NCBI RefSeq assembly: GCF_900107235.1
Contig: NZ_FNPF01000012.1
Span: forward strand, 56,911-120,910
Source of the DNA: Citreimonas salinaria
GTDB lineage: Bacteria; Pseudomonadota; Alphaproteobacteria; Rhodobacterales; Rhodobacteraceae
Length of the DNA stretch: 64,000 bases
Direction of reading: 5' to 3'
The translations under genes were made by a program, and so were the position numbers. Under the pieces are notes generated by a model. That model was given only the letters and a program-made list of their open reading frames with translations. It searched no databases and had not been told where the DNA came from. Shown piece after piece: positions 1-8,022 of this stretch (position 1 is its first letter; every line of letters begins with the position of its first letter).

Positions 1-4
1 CGAG

Positions 5-727
5 ATGACGGTGCGCGTGGTCGACCACAAGATCATGGTCGGCCAGTTCGCGGGCCAGTCGCACGGGTTCAAGTTCAACTTCCCAATCGCGATGGAGCCG
101 CACGACGTCGTGATGCCCGACATGGAGGGCTGCGCCGATGAGGAAGAGGCGGCGGACGAGGATCGCTTTCCCGTCGACCCCGAGCTGCGCGGCGAAGTGC
201 TTGACATCGTCTCGGACGAGATCGGCCTGCCGCGCGACCTGGCGCCACGCTACATGGCGTCGCGGCGCTCCGTCGTCCAGAACCAGGCGGATGCCGACCG
301 CGTGACACCTCTGGTGCCCGGCGAGCGCGGCTGCACCGAGGCGATCGACCGGACCATGGGCTGCTTCGACCAAGGACCGGAAGCCGGACGGGTGGTCGAG
401 GCGACCATGGTCCTAGACGCGCAGGGGCGCCTGCTGCCGGTCACGATGCGGGCCGACGGCTCGGTGCATGCGGACGATCCCGCCGCCGCCGATTTCTGCG
501 CCGAGGGCGGGACCCTGCCCGCGGCGACGCACCGGCTGTCGATCACGCTGTGGAGCCCCGAGGGCGCGGGGATGAACGACGCCCAGGCGATCCTGGCCGA
601 TTACGACACGCGGATCGCCCGCGAGGCCCACTACGCCGATGGCCGCGGCGCCGGGCACACGGTCCGCGCGCGGGCCATTGGCGAAGCCTACCGCGGCGTG
701 GGCGCGCCGGTCACCGGCCGCCACTGA
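5..727 (+). CDS. Hypothetical protein, possibly cut at its 5' end
   Basis: Open frame of 240 codons from an ATG four bases inside the window edge. No stop lies upstream in frame, so the true start may be outside. I do not recognise the family. The protein is acidic in its first third (an Asp/Glu-rich stretch near residues 40-60) and has several Cys residues (in GCAD, GCTEA, GCFDQ and FCAEG contexts), which would suit an exported disulfide protein, although no signal peptide is visible from this start. It ends 46 bases before a secreted von Willebrand A gene on the same strand, and a second secreted gene follows, so the three may form one operon. Function unknown. Confidence 0.6.
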   Translation: MTVRVVDHKIMVGQFAGQSHGFKFNFPIAMEPHDVVMPDMEGCADEEEAADEDRFPVDPELRGEVLDIVSDEIGLPRDLAPRYMASRRSVVQNQADADRVTPLVPGERGCTEAIDRTMGCFDQGPEAGRVVEATMVLDAQGRLLPVTMRADGSVHADDPAAADFCAEGGTLPAATHRLSITLWSPEGAGMNDAQAILADYDTRIAREAHYADGRGAGHTVRARAIGEAYRGVGAPVTGRH

Positions 728-773
728 CCGCCGAGCCGCCGAACGGTCCGGCAGCAACGACAGGGAGGGATCG

Positions 774-2522
774 ATGCGACAGTTTCTTTCGACGATCGCG
801 CTGGCCGGATGCGCCGCCGGCACGGCGATGGCCGCCGACGACGTGATGGTGGTGTTCGACGGGTCGAACTCGATGTGGGGCCAGATCGACGGCACCGCCA
901 AGATCGAGATCGCGCGCCGCTCGATGGAAAGCCTGATGGGGGACTGGGTCGAGGGCACCAATCTCGGCCTCATCGCCTACGGCCACCGGCGTGAGGGCGA
1001 TTGCACCGACATCGAGACGATCATCCCGCCCGGTCCGGCCGACCGCGCCGCCTTCATCGAGCGGATCGGCGCGATCACCCCGCGGGGCAAGACGCCGCTG
1101 ACCGCCGCGGTCGAAGAGGCCGCCCGGCAATTGTTGTATCGCGACAACCCGGCCACGGTCGTGCTGATCTCCGACGGGATCGAAAGCTGCCAGCGCGATC
1201 CCTGCGCGCTGGCCGAAGAGCTCGAGCGCAGCGGCGTGGATTTCACCGCCCATGTCATCGGCTTCGGCCTTGCCGGCGAAGAGGAGCAGGCCGCGATCGC
1301 CTGCATCGCGGACCGCACCGGCGGGCGTTTCATCGCCGCCGGAAACGCGGGCGAACTGGGCGACGCGCTGGGCGCTGTCAGCGCGGAAGTGGCCGCCGCG
1401 GACGAGGCCGAACCGGAACCCGAGCTGGCGCCGGTCGCCCGGATGCCGGTCCCGGTGACGGCGCCGGAAAGCGTGACGGCCGGGGCAAATTTCGACGTCG
1501 GCTGGGCCGAAATCCTCGACGAGGCCGACATCGTGACGATCGTTCCGATTCAGGCGGAAGAGAGCGAAGTGGGCAATCACCTGCGGGTGCGCGGCGACGT
1601 CTCGGGCGCCTTGCGCGCGCCGGCCGATACAGGCCTCTACGAGGTCCGCTATGTCCGCCACCAGGGCCGCACGGTGGCCGGGCGGCAAACGGTCGAGGTC
1701 ACCCCGGCCGAGGCGCAGGTCACCGCGCCGGAAACAGCCATCGCCGGATCGTCGTTCGACGTCTCGTGGACGGGCGCGATCCACCCCGCCGACTTCGTCA
1801 CGGTCGTCCCCGCCGGCGCCGACGAGGGCACGGTCGAGGACCACGTGCGCGTTCGCGACAACGAAAGCGACAGCCTGCGTGCGCCGGCGGATCCCGGCCT
1901 CTACGAGGTCCGCTACGTGCTGGAGGAGGGCCGCCGGACGCTCGCCTCGACGCCGATCGAGGTGACCGAGCCGCAGGTGCAGGTGACCGCCACCGACACC
2001 GTGCGCGCCGGGGACGAGATCGAGATCAGCTGGAGCGGCGACGTTCCGCATCCGGGCGATTACATCACCATCGTGCCGCTGGGCGCCGCCGAGGGAGAGG
2101 TGCAGGACCACGACCGCGTGGGTTCGGAGACGTCGACCACCTTGCGCGCCCCTGCCGAGACGGGCGTCTACGAGGTGCGCTACGTTCTGGGCAATGGGCG
2201 CCGGACCCTCGCCAGCGCCACGGTCGAGGTGGTCGGCGCGACCGCGACGCTCGACACGGGCGGATCGCTGACGGCACCGGAGACGGCCGCGCCCGGCGAG
2301 GAGGTGCAGGTCTCGTGGACGTCGTCCTCGGCAAGCGACCGGCAGCGCGTCGCGCTGGCGCGGCGCGATCAGGCGGACTTCGTCTGGATCGACGCCAAGC
2401 CCGCCGCGAACGCACCGCCGCTCGCGTTCGTGATGCCCGACGCGCCGGGCCTCTACGAGTTCCGGCTTTTGGACCTGACCGGCCCGCAGGTCCTGAGCCG
2501 CGCGACCATCGAGGTGCGCTGA
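774..2522 (+). CDS. Secreted VWA-domain protein with four tandem C-terminal repeats
   Basis: 582 residues from the ATG at 774, which has a GGGAGG ribosome site just upstream; a longer frame exists but lacks such a site. Residues 1-20 are a signal peptide ending AMA-A. A von Willebrand type A domain spans about 22-200 with the metal site D29-G-S31-N-S33 and a DGIESC segment. The rest is four related repeats of about 85 residues (roughly 224-308, 313-398, 401-488, 497-582). Each begins V-T-A-P-E/D-T, has a G-x-x-F/I-x-V-x-W strand and ends L-R-A-P-A-D/E-T/P-G-L/V-Y-E-V-R-Y, so they are probably beta-sandwich domains. Location is probably periplasmic or extracellular; ligand unknown. It lies between two other genes in the same direction. 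Confidence 0.85.
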   Translation: MRQFLSTIALAGCAAGTAMAADDVMVVFDGSNSMWGQIDGTAKIEIARRSMESLMGDWVEGTNLGLIAYGHRREGDCTDIETIIPPGPADRAAFIERIGAITPRGKTPLTAAVEEAARQLLYRDNPATVVLISDGIESCQRDPCALAEELERSGVDFTAHVIGFGLAGEEEQAAIACIADRTGGRFIAAGNAGELGDALGAVSAEVAAADEAEPEPELAPVARMPVPVTAPESVTAGANFDVGWAEILDEADIVTIVPIQAEESEVGNHLRVRGDVSGALRAPADTGLYEVRYVRHQGRTVAGRQTVEVTPAEAQVTAPETAIAGSSFDVSWTGAIHPADFVTVVPAGADEGTVEDHVRVRDNESDSLRAPADPGLYEVRYVLEEGRRTLASTPIEVTEPQVQVTATDTVRAGDEIEISWSGDVPHPGDYITIVPLGAAEGEVQDHDRVGSETSTTLRAPAETGVYEVRYVLGNGRRTLASATVEVVGATATLDTGGSLTAPETAAPGEEVQVSWTSSSASDRQRVALARRDQADFVWIDAKPAANAPPLAFVMPDAPGLYEFRLLDLTGPQVLSRATIEVR

Positions 2523-2607
2523 ATGCGACGCGGGCGCGGCGGCGATGCCGTGCCGCGCAACCGGCCGGCGGCGCCGTCCGGCCGGCTCCGACGAGGAAGG
2601 ATCCAGG

Positions 2608-3375
2608 ATGCTCCAGACGAAACGTGCTGCATTGCTCTGCGCGGCGATGGTGGCGGCGCCGAACCCGGCCCCGGCCGAAGCGGATGGCCCCGACGCCTGG
2701 CGGGTCAGCGGCGTGGCGTCTGACGACGTGCTCAACATGCGCATGGGGCCGGGCACCGAATACCCCGTCATCGGCGCGCTGGCCCACGACGCCCGCCACC
2801 TGCGGGCCGAGACCTGCGCGCCGCTCGCGACCTTCGCGCAACTCGGCGCGCTGTCCGCGTCGGAACGTGCCGCCCTGCCGGCCCGCTGGTGCCTGATGGA
2901 CGCCGGGTCGCGGGGCAGGGGCTGGGTGGCGCAGGCCTACCTGGCCGAGGACAGCCTGCCGGCGGGGCAGGCCGCGCGCCCGCCCGTCGACAAGGCGCCG
3001 CCCCCGTTCGACATCGCCGTCCCGCTGGTGCGGAACCTGTTCCAGAAAGAGGCCTTCCTGCTTGGCCGCGGCGAGTCCGTCCTCGACGACAGCGAGGAGT
3101 CGCGCGCGTGGTTCGCCTTGGCCCTCGCGCGCAGGATGGCGGCCGACCCCGGCGCGTACCTTCTGTTCGACGCGCAGGACGTGGATCTGGGCGACGTGAC
3201 GGTGACGCACGATCCCGCCAATCCCGTCCGGCAGGGGCTGGTGACGATCCTCGTCCGGTTCGCCAACTTCGGCACCCCGCGGGAGGCGCGCGTCCTCGTC
3301 CGCGCCGATCCCGAACAGGCGGGCGCGATGCGGATCATCGCCGTCGAACACGAAAGCGGAGCCGCGATCCGCTAG
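2608..3375 (+). CDS. Secreted SH3b-like domain protein
   Basis: 255 residues from the ATG at 2608, preceded by a GAAGGATCCAGG ribosome site. The first ~24 residues form a signal peptide (hydrophobic LLCAAMVAAP, then APAEA). Residues about 30-110 fit a bacterial SH3 domain: VLNMRMGPGTEYPVIGAL is the usual start of such domains. The last ~130 residues are unrecognised and end in a VRFANFGTPREARV region that looks like a beta fold. It starts 85 bases after the VWA gene and probably shares its transcript. SH3b domains usually bind peptidoglycan or protein partners; which applies here is not shown. Confidence 0.75.
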   Translation: MLQTKRAALLCAAMVAAPNPAPAEADGPDAWRVSGVASDDVLNMRMGPGTEYPVIGALAHDARHLRAETCAPLATFAQLGALSASERAALPARWCLMDAGSRGRGWVAQAYLAEDSLPAGQAARPPVDKAPPPFDIAVPLVRNLFQKEAFLLGRGESVLDDSEESRAWFALALARRMAADPGAYLLFDAQDVDLGDVTVTHDPANPVRQGLVTILVRFANFGTPREARVLVRADPEQAGAMRIIAVEHESGAAIR

Positions 3376-3408
3376 AAGGCAGACGAGCGGCGGGCAGGGC
3401 GCGCCCCA

Positions 3409-4914
3409 TTAGTTCTCCAGCGCCTCCAGCCCCAGTTCCAGCGCCTTGCGCACGGCGGCCGCCACGATGTCCTTCGGCTGGCCGTCGAACCTGTGCTCGG
3501 TCGCGCGCGCCTCGGCGCCGCTGCGTTGCGTGGCGATGTAGACCAAGCCGACCGGCTTGCCCTCGTCCGGCTCGGGGCCGGCCACGCCGGTGATCGCGAT
3601 CGCAAGGCCCGCGCCCATCGCGCGCTCGAGCGCGCCTTGGGCCATCGCGCCGGCCACGTCGGGGTGATAGACCGTCTTCTCGCGGATCAGCGCCTCGGGC
3701 ACGCCCAGCCCGTCGGTCTTCATGGACGGGCAATAGGCGATGAAACTGCCCTCGAGCGCCGACGAGCTTCCCGGGACGGCGGCCAGGCAGGCGCCCAGCA
3801 GGCCGGCGGTGCAGGATTCTGCCGTGACCACGCGCAGGCCGCGCTCTTTCAGGCGGTCGGCCAGGCGCTGGCCCAGCGAGGCGATCTCGCCCGAGAATGC
3901 CGTCAGCGCCCGGTCGTCGCGCAGCACGGCGGGGCGGAACAGCCGGTCGTCGATCACGTCCAGCATGGCCAGCCGCTCGGACTTGGGATGGTCCAGGGCG
4001 ATCGGGTTCAGCCGCTTGAACCACGTCGTGCGCAACCGGTGCAGAACCGCCGCGATGGCGCGCTCGGCCGCCGGGTCGTCGCCCGCGTCCAGAAGGTCGG
4101 GAATGTCCGAGGCCTTGGCCTGCGGATTGCGCCGCAGCGCCTCCAGCACCGCGAAGACGCCGATGTCCCATTCCAGGTAGGTCGCGCCGATCTGCGCCTC
4201 GTCGCCTTCGCCGATGCCCAGCCCGTCGGTGGGCTTGGCCCGCCAGGTGCTTTCGGGCACGCCGTATTCCCGCGCCATCCACGGGATCTCCCACGATTTC
4301 AGCAGCGACTGCACCGGCGCAAGGTCGCCCACGTCGCCGTGCAGCGTCCAGAACCCCGCGCCGAGCTCCGAGAAGTTGTCGGTGCTCGCCACCAGACCGC
4401 CCCAGCGATGCGCCTGGTCGTAGAGCGTGATCATCCGCAGCCGGGCGCGAATGTTGCCGCGGCGGGTGCGCAGCGGGTCGGTGTCGCCGCCGGGAAGGTC
4501 CTCGTCGAGCGTGCCGAGCCCCGCCACCATGCTGCGGTACTGCTTGGACAGGTCGATGTGCAGGTGCTCCAGCCCCAGCGCGTGGCACGCTTCGATCCCG
4601 CGCTCGGTCTCGACGGGGTCCTGCTGGATCGGCAGGGTGTAGCCCGCGACGCGCCAGCCGGCGGCCTTCAGCAGCGCCGCCGTCACCGCGCTGTCGACGC
4701 CGCCCGACATGCCCAGCACCGCGGTCGAGACGCCGGCCTGCTCGCGGTACTCGACCAGTTGCTGGACCAGCCGCTTGCCGATCGCGTCCAGATCCTCGGG
4801 CGACGGAAACAGCCCCGCCTCCACCTGGTCGCGCAGCCTTGCGTCGAACCACGGAGAAAGCGGCCCGCGCGGCGCCTGCCGCGACAATTCGAGAATATCG
4901 TCCAGATGCTGCAT
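3409..4914 (-). CDS. nadE: NAD synthetase fused to nicotinamide-nucleotide amidase (NadE-PncC)
   Basis: 501 residues. Residues ~1-330 are an ammonia-dependent NAD synthetase: the PP-loop SGGVDSA is at 70-76, followed by RRGNIRARLRM and a STDNFSE-GF-T-HGDVGDLAP segment matching the NadE active site. No glutaminase (nitrilase) domain is present. Residues ~340-501 are a CinA C-terminal/PncC amidase: AESCTAG at 365-371, then a Tyr and Lys in IAYCPSMK and the ITGVAGP strand. PncC converts NMN to nicotinate mononucleotide; NadE makes the last NAD step. The fusion therefore joins NMN recycling to NAD synthesis, with NadD acting in between. Ends convergently with the SH3 gene; start chosen at ATG with GGGAG upstream. 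Separate genes are the usual arrangement. Confidence 0.88.
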   Translation of the reverse strand: MQHLDDILELSRQAPRGPLSPWFDARLRDQVEAGLFPSPEDLDAIGKRLVQQLVEYREQAGVSTAVLGMSGGVDSAVTAALLKAAGWRVAGYTLPIQQDPVETERGIEACHALGLEHLHIDLSKQYRSMVAGLGTLDEDLPGGDTDPLRTRRGNIRARLRMITLYDQAHRWGGLVASTDNFSELGAGFWTLHGDVGDLAPVQSLLKSWEIPWMAREYGVPESTWRAKPTDGLGIGEGDEAQIGATYLEWDIGVFAVLEALRRNPQAKASDIPDLLDAGDDPAAERAIAAVLHRLRTTWFKRLNPIALDHPKSERLAMLDVIDDRLFRPAVLRDDRALTAFSGEIASLGQRLADRLKERGLRVVTAESCTAGLLGACLAAVPGSSSALEGSFIAYCPSMKTDGLGVPEALIREKTVYHPDVAGAMAQGALERAMGAGLAIAITGVAGPEPDEGKPVGLVYIATQRSGAEARATEHRFDGQPKDIVAAAVRKALELGLEALEN

Positions 4915-5004
4915 CGCCTGTGCTCCCGTGTCTGTTCTTGGCAAAACCGGGGACAGCGACAGGGGTTCCGGCCCGGCGGTATTGCGCCCATGCCTGTGGC
5001 CGGC

Positions 5005-5029
5005 GGAACCTTCCGCGACCGCCCTTGTT
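5005..5029 (+). promoter_or_regulatory. EcfG-type stress promoter upstream of the lipocalin gene
   Basis: GGAAC at 5005-5009 and TGTT at 5026-5029 are separated by 16 bases, matching the alphaproteobacterial EcfG consensus GGAAC-N16/17-cGTT. The -10 element lies 33 bases before the lipocalin ATG. The first base of the -10 is T rather than C. Confidence 0.55.
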
Positions 5030-5061
5030 GCCGGACCAGTCGAACACGAAAAGGAAATGGC

Positions 5062-5625
5062 ATGAAACGCGCACTCTTCGCCGCGACCTCGATGCTGGTC
5101 GTAAGCACGGTGCCCGCGCTCGCGCAGCAGGCCGGCGCCGTCACCGCGTCCGAGGTCGAGCCGCAGGCCTATACCGGCACGTGGTACGAGGTCGCGCGGA
5201 CGCCCGCCCCGTTCCAGCAGGAATGCCAGGGCGGCGTGACCGCGCAGTATTCCCTGATCGACGACACCACGATGGAAGTCGTCAACCGCTGCGACACCAG
5301 CGGCGGCGAAACCCAGAGCGTCAGCGGTGAGGCCGAGGTCGTCGACGGCAACTTCAACACCTTCTCGGTCGAAATCGGCGACGAGGGCGCGCCCGGCATC
5401 AACTACGTCGTCGCGGCCGCAAGCGAGGTCGAGAACGGGCAGTACCAGTGGGCTGCCGTTTATTCGCCCGACGACAAGATCGGCTGGATCCTGTCGCGCT
5501 CGGCGGAGCTGGACGAAGAGGACCGCGAGCAGGCGCGCTCGGCGCTGGAAGAGGCCGGCGTCGCCGTCTCGGAACTGTCCGACACGCCACAGCCGCCCGA
5601 AACCTACGAGCCTTCGGCCGACTAG
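5062..5625 (+). CDS. Lipocalin family protein (Blc-like)
   Basis: 187 residues from ATG 5062 (AAGGAAATGGC ribosome region). Residues 1-22 are a signal peptide ending ALA-Q. There is no lipobox Cys, so it is probably periplasmic rather than a lipoprotein as in E. coli Blc. The lipocalin signature G39-T-W-Y-E-V follows, with two Cys (QQECQGG and NRCDTS) that could form the conserved disulfide, and WILSRS near the end of the barrel. The C-terminal ~40 residues are acidic and helical, then Pro-rich. Family members bind lipids and respond to envelope stress, which agrees with the EcfG-type promoter in front. A GC hairpin follows the stop. Confidence 0.85.
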   Translation: MKRALFAATSMLVVSTVPALAQQAGAVTASEVEPQAYTGTWYEVARTPAPFQQECQGGVTAQYSLIDDTTMEVVNRCDTSGGETQSVSGEAEVVDGNFNTFSVEIGDEGAPGINYVVAAASEVENGQYQWAAVYSPDDKIGWILSRSAELDEEDREQARSALEEAGVAVSELSDTPQPPETYEPSAD

Positions 5626-5648
5626 GCGCGCGCGCCAACGCCGAAGGG

Positions 5649-5672
5649 AAGGGCGGCCACCGATCCGCCCTT
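5649..5672 (+). terminator. Stem-loop terminator after the lipocalin gene
   Basis: AAGGGCGG (5649-5656) pairs with CCGCCCTT (5665-5672) across an 8-base loop, 24 bases after the lipocalin stop. The following T-run is short. It may act for both this gene and the convergent DUF892 gene. Confidence 0.55.
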
Positions 5673-5735
5673 TCGCCCCGCCACCGTTCCGCGGTGGCGC
5701 GGGACTTTGTACCGGGACCCGCTCGACGGCCGGTC

Positions 5736-6257
5736 CTAGCGCTTGGCCGTCTCGCTGCTGCCCTTGAGCGCGATGTAGGTCCGCGTCACCGCCGGGATGA
5801 TCTCGGCCACCCATTCGGCCATGCGCCGCTCTTCATCGAGGGTCTTTTCCAGCAGTCCCAGATCGACGTCCAAGTCGGCCGCGCGCCCGGCCGTCAGAAG
5901 CGACGTGTATGCGGCGATCTCGTAGTTCTCGAAGGCGAGGTTCGCGAACGTGTTCTTCAGCACCTCGTCGCCGGCGGTGACATGGCCCAAGGCCGCCATC
6001 GAGCCGACGGTCGACAGGAACAGCCCCTTCATGGCCGAGCTCTTCTCGCGGATCGCTTCCAGCAGCGTGTCCAGCCGCTCGATCTGCGTTTCGGTTTCCG
6101 CCACGTGGTCCTGAAGCCGCTGCGACATCTCGGGGTAATGCTCCAGGCGGTTGATCTGGGGCTTCATGATCGACAGCGCCTGTTTCTCCATGGCGTGCGC
6201 ATTGCGCAGCCCCACGACGAAGACGCCACGGGCGTGGTCCTTTTCGGTATCCGTCAT
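5736..6257 (-). CDS. DUF892 (YciE/YciF) ferritin-like protein
   Basis: 173 residues, almost all helical. The pattern fits the DUF892 ferritin-like four-helix family: an early LRNAHAMEKQAL helix, E-T-x-x-Q-I-E-R-L, a central ENYEIAAYTSLL helix, and a late LDEERRMAEWV helix. These supply the Glu and His positions that normally bind a di-iron centre. In other alphaproteobacteria such genes belong to the general stress response. Consistent with that, an EcfG-like promoter lies 34 bases upstream of the start. It converges with the lipocalin gene. The role is presumed protection against oxidative or desiccation stress; the exact activity of the family is not established. Confidence 0.85.
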   Translation of the reverse strand: MTDTEKDHARGVFVVGLRNAHAMEKQALSIMKPQINRLEHYPEMSQRLQDHVAETETQIERLDTLLEAIREKSSAMKGLFLSTVGSMAALGHVTAGDEVLKNTFANLAFENYEIAAYTSLLTAGRAADLDVDLGLLEKTLDEERRMAEWVAEIIPAVTRTYIALKGSSETAKR

Positions 6258-6290
6258 GGCGATGCTCCTTCACGGGATGACCTGATCGGC

Positions 6291-6315
6291 AACCCGGCGT
6301 CCGTGCGATTGTTCC
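6291..6315 (-). promoter_or_regulatory. EcfG-type promoter for the DUF892 gene
   Basis: Read on the minus strand: GGAAC (6315-6311), 16 bases, then GGTT (6294-6291). This is one base off the CGTT -10 consensus. The -10 lies about 33 bases before the ATG of the DUF892 gene. Confidence 0.5.
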
Positions 6316-6549
6316 GGTGCGCGTGTTCCGGCGCCGGTGGTCCGGCCCGCAGCCGCGGGGCCCGCTTGCGGCAGGGCAAGCCGCCTCCGAAATTTCCCTC
6401 GGCGAACACGGCGGGGCATCCACGGCAAAGGCATTGCCGCCCTGCGCAACGCGCCGTCGCGCGTTCCGCCGGCTTCGCACGAACCGCGAAAGTCCTGACA
6501 GATCCTTAAAGCGTCTCTGCAAGCCATTGAATTCCTTACGGCGCCTGCA

Positions 6550-6568
6550 TGTCCCACCGTGTGACACG
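6550..6568 (+). promoter_or_regulatory. TGTCCCAC-type imperfect palindrome
   Basis: TGTCCCACCGTGTGACACG. It matches 17 of 19 positions with a perfect hairpin-forming version at 33271-33289. It could be an operator. The binding protein is unknown. Confidence 0.35.
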
Positions 6569-6680
6569 CAGCCGCGGCGTCGCAGCGATGCGCGCAAAGG
6601 TCCGCCACCGCGACCTCGGCTGTCCGAACCGCCCGCGGGCGGCCGGTCCGGCATCGCATCCTCACGCATCGGCCGCGGGG

Positions 6681-6705
6681 GGAACAAGTTTCACGCTCGA
6701 CCGTT
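6681..6705 (+). promoter_or_regulatory. EcfG promoter, exact consensus, upstream of the SPW gene
   Basis: GGAAC (6681-6685), 16 bases, CGTT (6702-6705). This is an exact match to the EcfG/RpoE2/SigT-type consensus of alphaproteobacteria. The start codon of the SPW gene is 80 bases downstream. Confidence 0.65.
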
Positions 6706-6785
6706 TCGGCAGGACACCACCGGATCGACGGAGATCCCCGACGCGGCCGCGTCCCGCGCCGCCCACGTGTACTGGAGACCCGACC

Positions 6786-7136
6786 ATGATCGACACCAAG
6801 ACCCACGGAATCATCGACTACGTCACCGGCGCGCTGCTGCTGGTCGCGCCCTACCTGTTCAATTTCGCGACCGGCGGGATCGAGCAATGGCTGCCGCAGC
6901 TGCTGGGCGTGCTGATCATCGTCATGAGCCTGCTCACGCGCTACGAGTTGAGCGTCGCCAAGGTGATCCCGCTGAAGGTCCATCTGGGTGTGGACATGGC
7001 CGGTGGTGCTCTGCTTGCCGTCTCGCCCTGGCTGTTCGGCTTCGCCGACATCATCTGGTGGCCGCACCTGCTGGTCGGCCTGCTCGAGATCGTCGTGCCG
7101 CTGATGACCGACCGGACGGCCCGCGCAAGCACCTGA
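6786..7136 (+). CDS. SPW-repeat small membrane protein
   Basis: 116 residues from ATG 6786, preceded by GGAGACCCGACC. Four hydrophobic segments are visible (about 12-30, 34-50, 68-86, 90-108). Two carry the SPW-type repeat signature: ALLLVAPYLFNF in the first half and ALLAVSPWLFGF in the second, so the protein is an internal duplication. It is an inner-membrane protein of unknown function, and the family often sits among stress genes. An exact EcfG promoter consensus lies upstream, so stress-dependent expression is likely. Confidence 0.8.
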   Translation: MIDTKTHGIIDYVTGALLLVAPYLFNFATGGIEQWLPQLLGVLIIVMSLLTRYELSVAKVIPLKVHLGVDMAGGALLAVSPWLFGFADIIWWPHLLVGLLEIVVPLMTDRTARAST

Positions 7137-7323
7137 ACCGGCAGGTTCCCGGGACCACATCGTCGGTCCCGGTGGGGCCGGGCCTCATGGCTTTCTTAGG
7201 AGGCCTCGAGGCGGCGCCGCGCACCACCGGCCGCGCCGGGACGCCACGGTTGTCCGGTGCGCCCTCCGGGAGCCTCTGCCAAGCGCGGATTTGAAAAGGC
7301 TGACGAACAAAGGTCCGGCAAGC

Positions 7324-7914
7324 ATGGCAAAGCAACGAACCAATGCCCTGAGCGACGTCCTCGATCAACTGGAAGCCGCCACTCATTCGGGCAGCATCGA
7401 GGTGCAGGAGGTGATCGAGAAGCTCGGTCACCGGTCGTTCGCGTCCCTGATGCTGGTCTTCTCGCTGATCTCGACCTCTCCGGCGAGCGCCATCCCCGGC
7501 ATAACGACGATCGTGGCGGCGATCGTCTTCATCCTGGTCGTGCAGATGATACTGGGGCGCGATTGCGTCTGGCTGCCCCGCTTCATCACCCGCCGCCGGA
7601 TGTCGAGCGCCAAGCTTTGCAAGGGCATCGGATGGCTCCGCAAACCCGTCCACTTCGTCGAGCGGTTCCTGGATGTGCGGCTTACGTTCCTGTTTCACCG
7701 CCCCTGGCTGTGGCTTCCCCTCGTCGCGATCATGGCGCTGACGCTGTTCATGCCGTTCATGGAAATCATTCCCACCTCTGGCTCCATCGCTTCGGCGGTC
7801 ATCGCGCTTTTCGCGGCAGGCTTGCTGACCCGCGACGGTCGCGTCGTCCTGCTGTCGCTGGTCCTGCTGCTCGCGGTTCCCGTTTCCGTCTGGTATTTCG
7901 GCTTTCAAGGATAA
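7324..7914 (+). CDS. ExoD-family membrane protein
   Basis: 196 residues from ATG 7324; an in-frame TTG at 7291 is possible but has no better ribosome site. The family signature is present: an N-terminal amphipathic helix with E-x-I-E-K-L-G-H-R-S-F, then S-x-S-P-A-S-A-I-P-G before the first membrane segment, a basic CVWLPRF-TRRRMS loop, and three further hydrophobic segments. ExoD proteins are inner-membrane proteins first linked to exopolysaccharide synthesis in rhizobia; their biochemical role is unknown. It follows the SPW gene by 187 bases, and no EcfG consensus was found in that gap. It ends convergently with the short-chain dehydrogenase gene. Confidence 0.8.
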   Translation: MAKQRTNALSDVLDQLEAATHSGSIEVQEVIEKLGHRSFASLMLVFSLISTSPASAIPGITTIVAAIVFILVVQMILGRDCVWLPRFITRRRMSSAKLCKGIGWLRKPVHFVERFLDVRLTFLFHRPWLWLPLVAIMALTLFMPFMEIIPTSGSIASAVIALFAAGLLTRDGRVVLLSLVLLLAVPVSVWYFGFQG

Positions 7915-7957
7915 GGTCGGCCGCGCGACGGCGCTTGGTGCCGTTCACGCCCGTGGC

Positions 7958-7979
7958 GGCAGGGAAGGGGATCCCTGCC
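7958..7979. terminator. Stem-loop between convergent exoD-like and SDR genes
   Basis: GGCAGGGA (7958-7965) pairs with TCCCTGCC (7972-7979) around a 6-base loop. There is no T-run, but its place between two converging genes suggests a shared terminator. Confidence 0.45.
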
Positions 7980-8022
7980 ACCTAGTGCTGCGCCTTTGGA
8001 GCCGTGCTGTTCAGACCCTTTG

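Larger units (their letters stand above)
6258..6785. other. 528-base divergent intergenic region
   Basis: Between the DUF892 gene (minus) and the SPW gene (plus). No coding frame here looks real. It holds two outward-facing EcfG-type promoters (6291-6315 minus, 6681-6705 plus) and a near-palindromic 19-base motif (6550-6568) that recurs at 33.27 kb. The rest has no structure I can name. Confidence 0.6.

Noticed and set aside
711..2771. Long minus-strand open frame across the VWA gene
   Set aside because: Shadow of the VWA gene: no ribosome site, Arg/Gly/His-biased residues and no recognisable domain.
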